From contig NC_053045.1 in NCBI RefSeq assembly GCF_003473485.1, forward strand, positions 28,494,494-28,558,493: a stretch of 64,000 bases of DNA, given 5' to 3'. The notes beneath the pieces are model-generated. The model was not told the origin of the DNA, did not search any database, and worked only from the letters and a program-made list of their open reading frames with translations. Position numbers and translations under genes: made by a program. Shown piece by piece: positions 34,586 to 44,496 of this stretch. The number at the start of each line of letters is the position of its first letter. Within the stretch, counting starts at the first letter, position 1. This DNA is from Medicago truncatula. Lineage: Eukaryota; Streptophyta; Magnoliopsida; Fabales; Fabaceae.

Positions 34586-37500
34586 ATGGCAACACTAGAA
34601 GAAACAGAAATGATGAAGACTCCGATCGCCCAATTACTAGAACAGAACGAAGCTCTGCTCGCTTCGGTGGAAACCATCCAGCAACAACAGCAGCAGGAGA
34701 AGGCTGACTCTCATCATGGCGACCTAGACGAGCCAGAACCCCAACCGCTCTCAACTGAAATCTGGAACGCTCCGGTTCCAGATAATTTCAAACCGCCTCA
34801 CTTACCTACCTTCGACGGGAGGGGTGATCCGTTAGAGCATGTGACCGTTTTCAACACCAGAATGTCTGTGTATGGAGTCGCCGACTCCCTCAAGTGCAAG
34901 TTGCTGGCGGGAACCTTTGCTGATGCGGCTTTACGTTGGTAAATGAGCCTTCCTCGTTTTTCCATTATCGGCTATCAGGATATGATAAGGAAACTCACCC
35001 AACAATTCTCTGGGAGCCGTCACCGTAAGGTTTTATTGACTAGCCTGTTCAACGTTCGACAAGGGCAGAATGAATCCCTAAGAGAATATCTCGCCCGCTT
35101 CAACGACTCAAAAATTAAGGTTTCCAACCCCAACCAAGAAGTCTTCGTTGGCGCTTTTCAAAATGGCTTGCGAGCTGGACAATTTAATGAGTCGCTCGCA
35201 CAAAAACCCGCCGATTCGATGGAAGAGATAATCGCTCGTGCTAAATGTTACGTAAAAGGAGAGGAAAGCAACGCGGAGAAAAGAGCCAGGGACGCCAAGA
35301 AAAAAGGAAACTCGGGAGCAGAACGCAGGAATCACTATGTTCCACCCAACAATGACAGGGGAACATTCAAGAAACAAAATGAAAGGAATCAACATCATTA
35401 CACTCCCGAGCACTTCACTCCTCTGAATACTCGCCCCGAAAGAATCCTCAAAGAAGTGCTTGAATAAAAAATCATGTCAGCTCCGGCAAACCGAAGCAAA
35501 TACATGGGAAGCAACATAGATGCTTAGTGTAAGTATCACCTGATACAGGGCCACGACACGGACGAATGCGTCCATCTTAAAAGAGAAATTGAAAAGCTCA
35601 TCCAAAGCGGGAAACTGCGAGGGTACGCTAAGGAGAGGGGTAGCAATGAAAAACAACAAGACAAGCCCAACACCGAACCCAAACACACATTACACACCAT
35701 TTCGGGAGGTTTTGTTGGAGGCAGGGAGTCAAGCAATTCAAGAGAGAAGTATGCTCGCCAAGTAATGCTTTTGGGAGACAATTTCACATCGTCCTCGGAA
35801 AGAAGTCCTGATATCACTTTTTCAGCAAAAGATTTCGAGCAAGTAATCCCTCACGACGACGATCCGTTGGTCATTTCTGTCCAGCTGCTTAACTGGGAGA
35901 TTAAGAGAGTACTCGTGGATACAGGTAGCTCTGCAAATGTTTTGTAATATGACGCCTTCAGCAAAATGGGTTTGAGCGAGGAACAACTTCAGCCATTCAA
36001 AGGAACCCTGTCCGGCTTCACTGGTGAGAGGGTGCACGTACGGGGCTATATTACCCTAAAAACCATCTTTGGATCAGGAGACCAGCAAAAATCGATAAAA
36101 ATAAGGTATTTGGTAATAACCTCGCCTAGTTCATATAACGCCATCATTGGCCGCCCTTCCATCAACCTTTTAGATGCTTTTGTATCCACCAAACATTTGA
36201 TGATGAAGTATCCGCTTGACGATGGGCGGGTAGGCACGTTGCGTGCGATCAGAAGGTAGCACGAGAATGTTATCAGGCTAGCCTCAGGTTAAAAGTCAAA
36301 AGGAGTGAGGTACTTGAAGTGAATGTTATTGACCTAGACCCCCGTGAAGAATATCAGCAAGAACGAATAGAACCTATCGAAGCTGTGAAGGATATTATCA
36401 TTTGGTCACTGTCGCACCAAGTCACTAAGATAGGAACTTCCCTCGAAAAGTCAGAAGAGGAAAGTCTAGTGCAACTCCTACAAAAATATGTTGATTTGTT
36501 CGCCTGGGCGCCGTCAGATATGCCCGGAATCGATATTAAAGTAGCTTGTCATCATCTGGCAGTTAAACCTTCTGTTAAGCCAGTGGTCCAGAGAAAGCGT
36601 AAGATGGGTGAAGAAAAAAGGAAAGCAGTGGACGAGGAGGTGAAAAAGTTACAAGAGGCACACTTCATCAACGAAATTAAATACCCTACTTGGCTTGCAA
36701 ATACCATTCTCGTTAAAAAGGCTTCAGGAAAGTGGAGGATGTGTGTCGATTACACAGACCTCAATATTGCATGTCCAAAAGATCCATATCCCCTGCCAAA
36801 CATAGATCACTTAATAGATAACGCGTCCGGATATAGAATCCTCAGTTTCATGGACGCATATTCTGGGTACAATCAGATCAAGATGGATCCTTTAGACGCC
36901 CCCAAAACAGCCTTCATGACTAATCAAAAGAACTATCATTACCAGGTCAATTCATTTGGCTTACGAAATGCGGGGGCGACTTTCCAACGATCTATGGATA
37001 CCATATTTAACAAACAGATTGGAAAGAACTTAGAAGTATACATTGACGACCTCGTGGTGAAAACATCAGAAGAGGGGCGCCACTCGACAGACTTGGACGA
37101 AATCTTTCAGCAGATCCGAAAATTCAACATGCGCCTTAACCCTGCCAAATGTACATTCGGAGTGCATGCTGAGAAATTTCTGGGTTTTCTCCTAACCAGA
37201 AAAGGTATCGAAGCCAACCCGGATAAATGTCAAGCCATCATCAACATGAGAAACCCATGCAACGTTAAAGAAGTACAACAGCTGATGGGAAGGCTAGCAG
37301 CTTTATCAAGATTCCTCTCCTGCGCAGGAGATAAAGCTTTCGCTTTCTTCGCTACGATTAAAAAGAAGGAGAAGTTTGAATGGACTCAAGAATGTGATGA
37401 GGCTTTTCAGAAAATTAAAACTTTCCTGACCACGCCGCCTATATTACATCGCCCTACCCAAGGGGCGGTATTGTCCCTATACCTTTCAGTTTCAGAAAAT

Positions 37501-39666
37501 GCCATGAGTTCTGTACTTGTCGAAGATTCAGAAGAAGGAGAAAAACTGGTATATTTTGTCAGCCGAGTTCTCAAAGGGGCTGAACTACGATACCAGAAAA
37601 TTGAAAAGTTGGCTTTGGCCGTCGTAACAACCGCCAGGAAATTACGCCCCTACTTCCAGAGTCATAAGGTCGTCATCAGAACAAACTATCTGGTAAAACA
37701 GATCCTTGGCAAATTGGATTTAGCAGGAAGGATGGTATCTTGGTCAGTCGAGCTTTCAGAATACGACATTCAGTTTGCCCCCCGGAACAACATTAAATCA
37801 CAAGTGCTGGCGGACTTCGTGGTCGAGTTCACTTCTCCTGTCCAGGAGGTCGCCCCTCATGTATGGCTGTTATCAGTTGATGGCTCATCAAACCTAAAAG
37901 GAAGTGGATCAGGTATTATTTTAGAAGAGCCAGGCGACTTACTCATAGAAAATCTCCGAGGTTTGGTTTTAAAGCTAGTAACAATCAAGCGGAGTATGAA
38001 GCTCTGATAGCTGGGATGATCTTGGCACAAGAGATGGGGGTAGAGAACCTCAGAGCACGGAGCGACTCTCAACTGATGACCAACCAAATTTTGGGGGAAT
38101 ATCAAACCAAGGATCAGCAGCTCTCCAAGTACTTGGTAAGGGTGCAAAATTTAGCCAAAAGCTTTCACTTTTTCGAAGCTGTATACATTCCTAGAGAGTT
38201 GAATTCACGAGCAGATTTACTAGCAAAATTGGCTAGCACAAAACGACCTGGAAATAACCGAACAGTAATTCAAGAGATAATATTCGCGCCCAATACTGAA
38301 GAAAAAGAAGTGCTTAATATAAACCGGGAATCTGAAGGTTGGATGACTCCACTCTTGAAGTATTTAACAGGTTCTTTCATCCCAAAAAGCGAGGAGGAAG
38401 CTCAACTAATCAGAAAGAGGGCAACCAAGTTTATCATAATTGCAGGGAAACTTTATAGGCGAGGAAGAGCTACCCCATTGCTTAGATGCTTGGGCGAGGA
38501 TGAAACGAATTTGGTTCTGCTAGAAGTACATGAGGGAGTTTGCGAAAGTCACATTGGCGGGCGATCTTTGGCCGCTAAACTATTACGAGCAGGATACTAT
38601 TGGCCCAAAATGGCGCAGGATTGTTGTGAGTTCGTTAAAAAATGTAACAAATGCCAACGTTTCTCTGACAAGAAGAACGCCCCAGCTAACGAGCTCACAT
38701 ATGTTTTTTCTCCATGGCCTTTTCATAAGTGGGGTGTTGACATCGTCGGGCCTTTTCCTCAAGCACCAAGCCAATTAAAATTCCTCATTGTAGGCGTGGA
38801 CTATTTTACAAAATGGGTCGAGGCAGAGGCAGTGTCGAAGATAATGGCGGAGCGAGTCGTAAAATTCTACTTGAAGAAGATCATCTGCCGTTTTGGTCTT
38901 CCGAAACATATAGTAACAGACAACGAGACACAGTTCGCCAGTTCTAAAGTCGTGGATTTTTGCAAACAACTAGGGATTGAAACAAAGTTCGTTTCAGTAA
39001 TTCACCCCCAAGCTAATGGGCAAGCGGAATCTGCCAACAAGGTAATAGTAAACGGCATCAAAAAGAAACTTGAGGAGGCTAAAGGACTTTGGGCAGAGCA
39101 GTTACATGAGGTAATTTTTTAATGTCTAACAAACCAATTTGATTTATAATACATTATTCCCATACTAACAACAAATGAAACAAAAACTCTGTATAAATTA
39201 CTAAGTACAGGTACTATGGTCATACCATACAACCCCACATTCCACTACTGGGGAAACGCCGTTCACTATGGTCTATGGTGCCGATGCTATGCTTCCGGTT
39301 GAAATTGATACCCCAACTTGGCGGCGGGATAACTTTTCAGAGGAAGCCAATGAGGTCAGTATCCAATGCACTATGGACATGATTGATGAAATAAGGGAAG
39401 CAGCACACATCTGGGAGTTCGCAGCCAAACAGAGAGCTGCTCGGCGGTATAACTCAAAAGTTATCCCTCGAAGTATGAAGGAGGGTGATCTTGTCCTAAA
39501 ACAGGTCGTCGCCCCTACCAAAATAGGGAAATTGCTGCCAAGCTGGGAAGGTCCTTACAGAGTTAGAGAAAGGCTGCAACATGGGGCTTATAAATTGGAA
39601 GAACTGGACGGAACTGCGATTCCCAGAACTTGGAATGTTGTTAATCTGCGTCATTACTATAGTTAA
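34586..39666 (+). pseudogene. Ty3/gypsy gag-pol, broken (gag, protease, RT, RNase H, second RNase H, integrase)
   Basis: Starts at ATG 34586. Gag: DNFKPPHLPTFDGRGDPLEH, then GSRHRKVLLTSLFNVRQGQ. Protease: active site VDTGSSANVL near 35925. Reverse transcriptase (36600-37300): WRMCVDYTDLN, FMDAYSGYNQI and the YIDD catalytic box. RNase H follows, then a second RNase H-like part beginning LSVDGSSNLKGSGSG. Integrase: an HHCC zinc region and Asp (GVDIVGPF), Asp (IVTDNETQF) and Glu (NGQAESAN) of the DDE core. Damage: stops at 34940-34942, 35465-35467, 35525-35527 and 35945-35947; a frameshift near 36245; another near 37950-38010 in the second RNase H. Apart from these, gag and pol appear to have been one frame. 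The integrase C-terminus continues only across a 100-bp gap (39111-39210). Confidence 0.93.
39111..39210 (+). other. apparent intron within the integrase coding sequence
   Basis: The integrase frame reads to ...EQLHE at 39110 and resumes at 39211 with VLWSYHTTPHSTTGETPF, the normal continuation in this family. Between lie exactly 100 AT-rich bases starting GTAATT and ending TACAG, with branch-like ctaac motifs. Removing them restores the frame (frame 0 to frame 1, as 100 requires) without losing a residue. Splicing is inferred; an unrelated insertion with fortuitous ends is the alternative. Confidence 0.75.
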
Positions 39667-39845
39667 AGTACTATGATTATCTTTTTTGCTTTTCTTTCAC
39701 AGCTATAACTCTGGACAAGTTTATTATTATGAATAAAAGTTTTTAGGGGAACACTCTTTTTCCCTGCAAGGGCAGGGTTTTTAATGAGGCACCCTAAATT
39801 CTTATATAATTGTACCTTTGTTTTTACTTTTTAAAGTTTGCAGAA

Positions 39846-40280
39846 AAGAAGATTATCGAAAGATCGCCTTAAACTGGGTCAACCTTTTATAGGCTCTGCA
39901 CTCAGCGATCCGATAAAAAAGAAGATTATCGAGAGATCGCCTTAAACTGGGTCAACCTTTTATAGGCTCTGCACTCGGCGATCCGATAAAGAGAAGATTA
40001 TCGAGAGATCGCCTTAAACTGGGTCAACCTTTTATAGGCTCTGCACTCCGCGATCCGATAAAAAAGAAGATTATCGAGAGATCGCCTTAAACTGGGTCAA
40101 CCTTTTATAGGCTCTGCACTCGGTGATCCGATAAACAAGAAGATTATCGAGAGATCGCCTTAAACTGGGTCAACCTTTTTTAGGCTCTGCACTCGGCGAT
40201 CCGATAAAGAGAAGATTATCGAGAGATCGCCTTAAACTGGGTCAACCTTTTATAGGCTCTGCACTCGGCGATCCGATAAA
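39846..40280 (+). repeat. 72/73-bp tandem repeats, six copies, inside the gypsy element
   Basis: The motif gattatcg recurs at 39851, 39924, 39996, 40069, 40142 and 40214. Each unit includes gatcgccttaaactgggtc and ggctctgcactcggcgatcc. Units are nearly identical; the one- to three-base changes fall mainly at the join. Each unit carries gatcgcc and ggcgatc, able to form a stem. It lies between pol and the antisense ORF. Confidence 0.95.
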
Positions 40281-40615
40281 AAACTCACAGTCATAAAAGA
40301 CATTTAAGTTATGAAGTCGTTTGCAATTCGTTTATTTAAAATGAAACATGGGCAACAAAGACCCTTTGAATTTTAAACACCTTATTCACATGACATCGTT
40401 TATATTGAACGTAAAAATAATACGACAAAGTTAGACAGTTTCCAAGAAATTGTTATAGAACAAAACATAAATTTAAAGTTGTTCATTAGAATAGATAATA
40501 TTCGCTTACACGCACAAAGACATTACAAAATTAAAAGATGCCCATAGCAGCACAAAAGTCAAAAGCGATATAAATACGTGAATACCAAAATAAAGTTATC
40601 AAACGAGTTCTTTTT

Positions 40616-42624
40616 TTAAGGCTCCTCCACCAGTTCACCATCTTGGACAATCTTCAAAGAGTTTAAACCTGAAAAATCCAGGTCTGGGTAGAAATATAAC
40701 GCTTGAGATTTGGCCCTTTGAAAACCGTCTTCAAAAAAGCCAGCCAAAGCCATTTTCCCATTGTCAACCTCATCTTGGGATTTGTTCAGGTCGTCTTTTA
40801 ACTTAGAATTCTGAACCTCAAGCTCAACTCTTCTCCGCCTGCCAGTTAGCTTTCTCCTTCTCCATATCAGCAACCGCCTTTTCAAGAGCGGCCTTATCCT
40901 TCAAGAGCCCCTCCACTCTTTCTTCAAAAGTTGTAGCTTTATGTTTGAACTTCTCCACATCTTTTACAGAGTCCTGAAACTCTTTTTCTAAAGCTTCGTA
41001 TTTTCTCTCCATAGATTGAATATACAGCAAGGTTCGAAGAGTGCTGGTCCCTGCATCCTGCACCAGTTCGTCGAATTTCCCGTGAAAGGTGGCATCTTTA
41101 TCCACTGCTGAAAAGGGAACATGATCCTCCATATAGCGGCGATAGTTAAAGTCTCGGTGCCAGAACGAGGCTTCAAAGGCCACATCTGCCTCCACCGACA
41201 GAGTCTTTCCGCCCCCTTTTATCCCCAACTTCGTTTTCTTCTTCAAAGGGGAGAGGGTCAAGTCATTTACCTCGCCTCCAGCTACTTCGCCCTCAATTGC
41301 CTTCTTGAGCATGACATCTGCATCACCGTCGGCGGATTCAGCATTGGCAACAAGTTCTCTTTCCTTCGTTCCTTTACGAAGAATTACTCCAACCGGATCA
41401 CTTGCTATGTGTTCTTCGGAGGCATTTTTTTCTTTAAGTGATTCAAGGTACTTTCTCCTTTCTTTCCCAGATAAAGGCAACATCAGTACTGTACAAAATG
41501 AAAAACAGTCATATCAGTTAAAGGAAGATAAAAGGTAAATAAAGGGAAGGAAATGAAAAACATCGAAACTCACGAAGATACAATTGAAGGTCCTCCGAAT
41601 CCCCCTCTTTGTTTAAAAGTTTTTGAATGTCTGTATGAAGCATCCGATCTAAAAATCCAACTACGCCTTGTTCATAAGGGGTCACTTTTTGATAATCATA
41701 GCCTGAGACAGCCAAAGGATTAGCAGTCCATCCTAAGGGAAACCTCACCTAACCCGCAACACTAGCAACATTCACTGAAGAGTCTTTGGAAGCTTGAACT
41801 CTCAGAAAACTCTTCTTCCAGTCCCTTTTAAAATTGGAAGCAAAGGCGGGGAAGAGCTGTTTCCCAGGATGCGCGCTAATGGGAACTCAGGAACCTTTAT
41901 CTACTCCTTTCGTTTCGTAAAAGTGAAAAAAGACTCCAGCAGAAGGAATCATATCTAAAGCGTCACACAGAATTTCGAAGCCTCGAATAAACGCCCAGCT
42001 GTTAGGGTGAATTTGAGTAGGGGCGACATTTAGTAAGTGCAGAACGTCCATTTCGAAAAGGGTAAAAGGGATCTTTACCCCGAATTCCTCCAAAACAACG
42101 TCGTACATATGAAAGATTTCCTTTACCCCTTTTGGGCGCATAGTACACACTTCCTCGCCGGCAGGGCATGGCGCCAAAACAATATCATCTTCTCTTTTAG
42201 TAGACGAAACCGAAAGCTTACTCCTAAAAAAATCAACTTTTGCTTGATCGTTATAAGCAGATTCGTATCGTTGAACGTCATCTGAAAAACCTTCAGCATT
42301 TGATTACGGACATGCAAGTTGAATACCTTTTCCGCGAACCATTTTAGAAGGGGAAATAGCGACAACTTCTTTTCCAGAATTATCTTCTGAGGTTGAATAT
42401 AGTAAAACACAGTCACTATCATCAGATTCACTACAGTCGCTCTCACTAGATATATCGGAGAAAGTCATATGACCAAAGTAACTAGAATCATACGCCTCCC
42501 AATCGATTAAACCATTTTTTCGAGTGGCATGTTTTAGACACTCTAGTCTCAGTTTTTGCCTATCTAAAGAATTCGAGGGGGGTAATTCTTTCCCTCTCTC
42601 ATCACACTCCCTAATCACTACCAT
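40616..42624 (-). pseudogene. antisense extra ORF of the gypsy element: putative gypsy-type transposase family (PF04195-like) with coiled-coil C-terminus
   Basis: Encoded opposite to gag-pol, between the tandem repeats and the 3' LTR. From ATG 42624 the frame begins MVVIRECDERGKELPPSN, passes an acidic, Ser-rich stretch, then a region resembling the plant family labelled 'transposase (putative) gypsy type': IPFTLFEMDVLHLLNVAPTQ, HPNSWAFIRGFEILC. The frame continues to about 41575 despite stops at 42304-42306, near 41887 and near 41749. There a donor-like cttc|GTGAGT precedes an acceptor-like tacag (about 41500), after which LMLPLSGKERRKYLE continues. The last part is Lys/Glu-rich and probably coiled coil (about 41050-40800), with a one-base frameshift near 40855. 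It ends ALYFYPDLDFSGL...GELVEEP at 40616. Function of this family is not established. Confidence 0.75.
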
Positions 42625-43009
42625 AGATATACAGGAAAGAAGAGAAAAGGAACGAGAGGATTACCTGAAGATGCACGAACGATCGAAGGCGGAAAGAGAG
42701 CAGGAAGATGAAACGGAAGCGACGAAATGAAATGAAGGTAGAATAGGTTTTACGCCTCTTTAAAAAGGAGAAAAAATAAGACTTCAATTCCTTAGGAAGA
42801 CGCGTAGATTTAGTGGATCGAAGACACGTGTGAAAGACCGTGCGAGATGACGACACGACACCAGAATAACAAAGGTCGCGAGACGTGGACCGTTAGATGG
42901 AAAGAGCATCATAATTAGAAACATCCCGCCCAAGAGAGTATGGTGTTCAAAAGAACTCATAAGATTTAAAGCACCATGCCTTGTACCAAGGCTTGTGCTT
43001 GAGGGGCTG

Positions 43010-43331
43010 TGGACAATCATAATATTCCTCAAAGCTTAGAAGCCCTCTAGAAGGACTTAAAAAGGGCCTAGAGGCCTTCCAGAAGGGTTATTGGGTTTAG
43101 GCGCATCCTCCTAAAGGATGCCGCCCTCCTTAACCTCCCGAAGCTTCTAGAATCCGCCTAAAATACTAAAATATCCCTGTTGCTTGGAGGCCAAGCAATA
43201 GTAACCCAAGCCCACAGCAGGCTATAAATACCACTCTAGAGATCATTCTCAAGCACCCCGATAGTCAGTCTAAAACCCTAATATACGATTATTAAACCTT
43301 AGAATCCCTTATTGTACTTTTTGCAAGTACA
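43010..43331 (+). repeat. 3' LTR
   Basis: 322 bp, matching the 5' LTR with about 11 substitutions and no length change. A purine-rich stretch (gcttgaggggctg) lies directly before it as a polypurine tract. TATA box tataaata at 43223-43230. Confidence 0.93.
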
Positions 43332-43376
43332 AATTACAAAATCAATTGGTATTTTTAAAATCAATATATATATATA

Positions 43377-43564
43377 GGGTTTTGCTAGAAGGCACCTTTT
43401 ATGAAGGTGTTTTTTAGCAAGATATTCTATGATCATTTGCTAAAAGACACCAACTAATTTTTATAAAGGTGTCTTTTAGCAAAGTTATAACTAAAAAGTG
43501 GAAATCACACCTTGAGGCGTGGGTTGCTAAAAAACACCTTCATGAGTGGCTTCTAGCAAAACCC
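43377..43564. mobile_element. fold-back MITE related to the 6810-7249 element
   Basis: The ends are gggttttgctagaaggcacc and gtggcttctagcaaaaccc, inverted. Internal repeats of the form ttttgctaaaagacacc occur in both orientations. Flanks on both sides are (AT)n, which hides any target duplication. Confidence 0.6.
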
Positions 43565-43639
43565 ATATATATATATATATATATATAAATCTTAGTAGGT
43601 CAAGTAATTTATAAATCTTAACCATTCAAAATCTTCCTA

Positions 43640-44489
43640 GTACATGTATGTGTAATTTTTCTTTATAAATTGTGTTTATAATATATTTTCAATTAATATA
43701 TTTTTCTTCCTTAAAAAAAACTATATTCTTAACTATTTCATCAAATTGTCAAGAACATTGGTTGCTGGAATTTTGACTAGAAGAGAATAGAGATGGAATG
43801 TATTATGTTGCTGGGAAAATTTTTCAATTTTTCAACAATGACAAAAACACCCTTTCTGAAAATTGAATCCAAAATCAAATGCATTTATTAAATCAATATA
43901 TATGTTAGAAAGAATACAAGCATAGTGGGTCACTTAGCCTATTAATCTCAACCATTGAAAATATTCAAACTTACATCCAATGGATAACATTCCTTTTATA
44001 AAAAAAAAAAAAATTAAGTCTTGTACCGGTAGGAGACCCATGAAGGTCATGCACCCTAGCCTTTGCCTAGGTTTATGATGTATATCTTCCTCAACCCATG
44101 TTTCTAATACTACAACATTTTTTTTGTCCCCGGTTTTTCATCTTTCTTTCTCCATTGGTCATTCCCTTAAAGCTTCTTTTTTCCTTGCATGGGCTTCACT
44201 TCTATGATTGGTGCTTTTCTTTCCTCACAAGTTATAGATGCACTCTCATCTTCAGTACTAGATTCAATTATCTCCCTCTTCTTTGCTTTCCTCTTCACTT
44301 GGATTCTCTTCTTCCTTACTTTTTTTATTTTCTTTCTTTTCGAATATTCTCTTCCACCACTATGGTTCCTTCTTTTACATAGTAACTATAGTGTGGCATC
44401 CCATTGCTCGTGCTTCTTCAATTTCTCAAAGCTCACTATGATTCTTAGAGATTACTTCAATATGACTCTGGTTAGTCTTAGAGAGCGTA
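43640..44489. other. intergenic; contains a paralogue of the gypsy insertion site, then pyrimidine-rich DNA before the LINE
   Basis: The stretch 43795-43965 aligns with the sequence flanking the gypsy element (34045-34098 joined to 43332-43640): caatttttcaacaatgacaaaaacacccttt and later ttaaatcaatatatat. It lacks the insertion. From about 44095 the + strand is rich in ctttcttttc and may be the 5' leader of the LINE. Confidence 0.45.
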
Positions 44490-44496
44490 TCAAATT

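Larger units (their letters stand above)
34099..43331 (+). mobile_element. Ty3/gypsy LTR retrotransposon, Tat-like lineage, complete but mutated
   Basis: Two 322-bp LTRs (34099-34420 and 43010-43331) start TGGAC and end GTACA. They flank an interior with primer-binding site, gag-protease-RT-RNase H-integrase, 72/73-bp tandem repeats and an antisense extra ORF. A 5-bp target duplication, aatta, lies at 34094-34098 and 43332-43336. I count about 11 mismatches between the LTRs, so insertion is not recent. A second RNase H-like region after the first and an antisense ORF before the 3' LTR fit the Tat clade of plant Ty3/gypsy elements. Several nonsense codons and frameshifts make it non-autonomous. 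Confidence 0.95.

Noticed and set aside
35108..36237. Antisense frames opposite gag and protease
   Set aside because: Shadows of the sense coding region; no conserved motif, unlike the antisense ORF at 40616-42624.
39846..40280. Regular repeats resembling a CRISPR array
   Set aside because: Units are contiguous with no unique spacers, and the context is a plant retrotransposon.
43990..44020. attaagtcttg near an A run as a target duplication for the long LINE (right flank attaagatttg)
   Set aside because: One mismatch, low complexity, and about 480 bp from the first ORF1 codon; not enough to fix the 5' end.
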